Shown here: piece after piece, positions 62,000 to 64,000 of the stretch | Layout: each line of letters starts with the position of its first letter | Position numbering within the stretch: the first letter of the stretch is position 1 | From: Streptomyces sp. NBC_00442 | GTDB taxonomy: Bacteria; Actinomycetota; Actinomycetes; Streptomycetales; Streptomycetaceae | Assembly: GCF_036014195.1 (NCBI RefSeq) | Contig: NZ_CP107918.1 | Coordinates: 2,232,001 to 2,296,000 of the forward strand | Direction: 5' to 3' | DNA: 64,000 bases | Notes under the pieces: model-generated | Seen by the model: the letters and a program-made list of their open reading frames with translations, nothing else | What the model was told of the DNA's origin: nothing | Databases searched by the model: none | Made by a program: the position numbers and the translations under genes

Positions 62000-62641
62000 G
62001 TGACAGCCATCGAGCAGACCGAGGCGGCGCGCCCGCGAGGCACGCGCCTGCCGCGCCGGGCCCGCCGCAATCAGCTCCTGGGCGCGGCCCAGGAAGTCTT
62101 CGTCGCGCAGGGTTACCACGCGGCCGCCATGGATGACATCGCGGAGCGCGCCGGCGTCTCCAAGCCGGTGCTCTACCAGCACTTCCCGGGCAAGCTGGAG
62201 CTGTACCTGGCCCTCCTCGACCAGCACTGCGAGTCGCTGCTCCACGCGGTGCGCACCGCCCTCGCGTCGACCTCGGACAACAAGCTCCGTGTCGCCGCGA
62301 CGATGGACGCCTACTTCGCGTACGTGGAGGACGAGGGCGGCGCCTTCCGGCTGGTCTTCGAGTCGGACCTGACCAACGAACCGGCCGTGCGCGAGCGCGT
62401 GGACCGGGTCAGCCTCCAGTGCGCGGAGGCCATCTCCGACGTCATCGCCGAGGACACCGGCCTCTCCAAGGACGAGTCGATGCTGCTCGCCGTGGGCCTG
62501 GGCGGCGTCTCCCAGGTGGTGGCGCGCTACTGGCTCTCCAGCGAGTCGACGATCCCCCGCGACAAGGCGGTCACGCTCCTCACCTCGCTCGCCTGGCGCG
62601 GTATCGCGGGCTTCCCGCTGCACGGCACCGAGGGCCACTGA
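62000..62641 (+). CDS. TetR-family transcriptional regulator
   Basis: 213 residues. An N-terminal helix-turn-helix reads AAQEVFVAQGYHAAAMDDIAERAGVSKPVLYQHFPGKLELY, the classic TetR pattern. The C-terminal ligand-binding domain has AYFAYVEDEGGAFRLVFESDLTNEP. The GTG at 62000 has GGGAGG 5 nt upstream. Syntenic with Rv3208, which sits next to the DUF3107 gene as here. The ligand and targets are unknown. Confidence 0.92.
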   Translation: MTAIEQTEAARPRGTRLPRRARRNQLLGAAQEVFVAQGYHAAAMDDIAERAGVSKPVLYQHFPGKLELYLALLDQHCESLLHAVRTALASTSDNKLRVAATMDAYFAYVEDEGGAFRLVFESDLTNEPAVRERVDRVSLQCAEAISDVIAEDTGLSKDESMLLAVGLGGVSQVVARYWLSSESTIPRDKAVTLLTSLAWRGIAGFPLHGTEGH

Positions 62642-62783
62642 ACCGGCCGCGGCGCGATCATTCCTGAAGTGTGTTCGCTCCTGGCGTTCAGGGGCGGGCC
62701 ATTTCAGGACCCGTCGCCGGGCTAATGTGTGCAGCGTACGGCGCGGCTGACCGCGCACCGCACGAGGTCGGAGGGACATAGCC

Positions 62784-63011
62784 GTGGAGGTCAAGATCGG
62801 CGTGCAGCACGCACCCCGGGAGATCGTTCTGGAGAGCGGGCAGTCCGCCGAAGAGGTCGAGAGCGCGGTTGCCGACGCCCTCGCCGGCAAGGCGCAGCTG
62901 CTCAGCCTCGCGGACGACAAGGGCCGCAGGGTCCTGGTGCCTGCCGACAAGATCGCTTACGTGGAGATCGGCGAGCCGGCGGTCCGCCGGGTGGGCTTCG
63001 GCGCGCTGTAG
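62784..63011 (+). CDS. DUF3107 family protein
   Basis: 75 residues. MEVKIGVQHAPREIVLESGQ at the start and DDKGRRVLVPADKIAYVEIGE near the end match the DUF3107 family (Rv3208A/TB9.4), a short beta-alpha protein of unknown function confined to actinobacteria. The GTG start has GGAGGG upstream. It is probably read from its own promoter 142 nt downstream of the TetR stop. Confidence 0.9.
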   Translation: MEVKIGVQHAPREIVLESGQSAEEVESAVADALAGKAQLLSLADDKGRRVLVPADKIAYVEIGEPAVRRVGFGAL

Positions 63012-63030
63012 TACACACCGGACACCACGG

Positions 63031-63069
63031 AAGGGGTGCCGTCGGTCGAGGAGACCAGCGGCACCCCTT
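63031..63069 (+). terminator. Terminator of the DUF3107 gene
   Basis: Perfect 11-nt arms (63031-63041, 63059-63069) are followed by a short T-containing stretch, 20 nt after the stop. Confidence 0.75.
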
Positions 63070-63249
63070 TCGCATGCGCGCGCGAGGCCACCGGCGCCGC
63101 TTCCTCCCGTGGCCTCCTCCGTCGCTCCCCCGTCGCTCCCCGTTGCTCCCCGTTGCTTCCTCCCGGTGAGGGGAGGGTTGCGTTCCGCGAGCGTCGGGTA
63201 GGACGGGTGTGACCGGTTCCGCCCTGGCCACCCCTGGGAGGCGACGCAC

Positions 63250-63513
63250 ATGCTTCTGGAAGCTCTCGGCTCCGCACTGCTGGGATTCGCACTCGCGTGG
63301 GCCGCCGCGGCCCGCCTCGCCCACCGGCTGCCCGACCGCCGCACGGTCCTGGGCGTCGGCCCGCTCGCCGGTCTCTTCGGCGCCTTCCTGACCCACTCCG
63401 CGATCGGACCCGGCCACGCGGTGACCACCGTGCTCGGTGCCGTCTTCGTCGCGGCCGTCCTGCTGTCGCTCCTGCTGCGCCCCACGCGCCGCCTGCGCCG
63501 CTCGGCGGCGTAG
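63250..63513 (+). CDS. Small membrane protein
   Basis: 87 residues with two to three hydrophobic segments (LLEALGSALLGFALAWAAAA, VLGVGPLAGLFGAFLTHSAIG, VTTVLGAVFVAAVLLSLLL) and a basic C-terminus. It resembles GlsB/YeaQ-like small transmembrane proteins in size and glycine pattern only. The ATG at 63250 has GGGAGG upstream. Confidence 0.7.
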   Translation: MLLEALGSALLGFALAWAAAARLAHRLPDRRTVLGVGPLAGLFGAFLTHSAIGPGHAVTTVLGAVFVAAVLLSLLLRPTRRLRRSAA

Positions 63514-63560
63514 GCGGCCCCGCGGCCCCGCCGGACGAACCGACGGGGCGTCAACGCCCC

Positions 63561-64000
63561 CTAGGCGGCGAGCCCCAGGGCCGCCATCCGCTTGGTGTGG
63601 GCCTTGGTGATCCGCGTGAACATCTCGCCCACCGCCGCGAGGTCGAAGCCCGCGGCCACCCCGTCCACGCCGCCGACCAGCATCGTGGAGAGCGCGTCAC
63701 GTTCGGCCACCACCCGCTGGGCCTGCGAAAGCGCCTCGCCCATCAGGCGGCGCGCCCACAGCGCGAGCCGGCCGCCGACCCTCGGGTCCGCCTCGATCGC
63801 GGCCCGCACCTTCTCCACGGCGAAGTTGCCGTGCCCGGTGTCGTCGAGCACCGCGAGCACCAGGGAGCGGGTGTCGGAGTCCAGGTGGTTGGCGACCTCG
63901 CGGTAGAAGTCGCTCGCGATCGAGTCGCCCACGTACGCCTTGACCAGACCCTCCAGCCAGTCCGACGGGGCGGTCTGCTGGTGGAAGTCGTCGAGCGCCT
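63561..64000 (-). CDS. Ferritin-like (MiaE_2-type) protein, 5' end outside window
   Basis: The minus-strand reading frame is open to the window edge; the visible 145 C-terminal residues include LDDFHQQTAPSDWLEGLVKAY and AVLDDTGHGNFAVEK. The all-helical pattern fits the actinobacterial ferritin-like domain family (PF13794), often annotated as tRNA hydroxylase-like. Its conserved Glu/His ligands cannot be fully checked because the N-terminus is missing. It is convergent with the small membrane protein. Confidence 0.8.
   Translation of the reverse strand, partial: ALDDFHQQTAPSDWLEGLVKAYVGDSIASDFYREVANHLDSDTRSLVLAVLDDTGHGNFAVEKVRAAIEADPRVGGRLALWARRLMGEALSQAQRVVAERDALSTMLVGGVDGVAAGFDLAAVGEMFTRITKAHTKRMAALGLAA

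Overview
The window is chromosomal DNA of a Streptomyces (or very close actinomycete). G+C is very high with strong third-position G/C bias. GTG and TTG starts and 4-nt ATGA/GTGA overlaps are common, and the gene content is typical of the genus (wblC, mycoredoxin, UPF0182, DUF3107, TerD/AIM24). No phage, insertion sequence or CRISPR array was seen.

Layout. 0.2-0.3 kb: initiator tRNA. 0.4-9.4 kb: UPF0182 membrane protein, a PPA1309-type protein, the PDZ/Lon-type protease, a small membrane protein, MoaE, an SDR epimerase, a zincin-like protein and a NUDIX hydrolase. 9.4-12.7 kb: a tandem repeat, then an operon of one TerD-AIM24 fusion and two AIM24 proteins. 12.8-16.3 kb: YgjP-type metallopeptidase, a divergent ThiF-like protein and an ABC1/UbiB kinase. 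16.5-18.2 kb: wblC (whiB7 orthologue) with a long leader carrying a 119-codon upstream ORF and an attenuator. 18.2-31.5 kb: a DNA-repair and redox block of UvrD2, mycoredoxin, NudC, an M20 dipeptidase, the AdnB/AdnA helicase-nucleases and an alkyltransferase-like protein. 31.7-34.7 kb: a large pseudokinase/flippase fusion. 35.1-45.3 kb: a YwiC-like protein divergent from narGHJI, whose operon continues into a radical SAM protein and a protoporphyrinogen-oxidase-like protein. 45.4-48.3 kb: a secreted alpha/beta hydrolase and MoeB/MoeZ. 48.3-53.2 kb: a four-gene polysaccharide-type cluster (PelF-like glycosyltransferase, membrane protein, epimerase, spherulin-4 protein). 53.3-59.0 kb: a peptide ABC importer preceded by a leaderless 31-residue leader peptide. 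59.1-64.0 kb: DUF3152 protease-like protein, alpha/beta hydrolase, small acidic protein, TetR regulator, DUF3107, a small membrane protein and a ferritin-like protein cut by the window end.

Much of the backbone (UPF0182, PDZ protease, zincin, ThiF-like, ABC1, whiB7, uvrD2, mycoredoxin, nudC, adnB, adnA, ATL, moeB, lipase, DUF3152, TetR, DUF3107) matches, from memory, the order in Mycobacterium tuberculosis around Rv3193c-Rv3210c. The nar operon, the polysaccharide cluster and the peptide importer look like lineage-specific material placed between these core genes.

Regulatory signals connect the block. There are two exact sigma-R promoters (mycoredoxin, moeB), two promoters of the RecA-independent DNA-damage (PafBC) type that make adnB and the ATL gene leaderless, a WblC-type AT-rich promoter plus attenuator at wblC, a DosR/OsdR-like box before nar, and a leaderless Cys-containing leader peptide before the peptide importer. 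An interspersed element of about 40 bp occurs ten times, once in frame inside a coding sequence.
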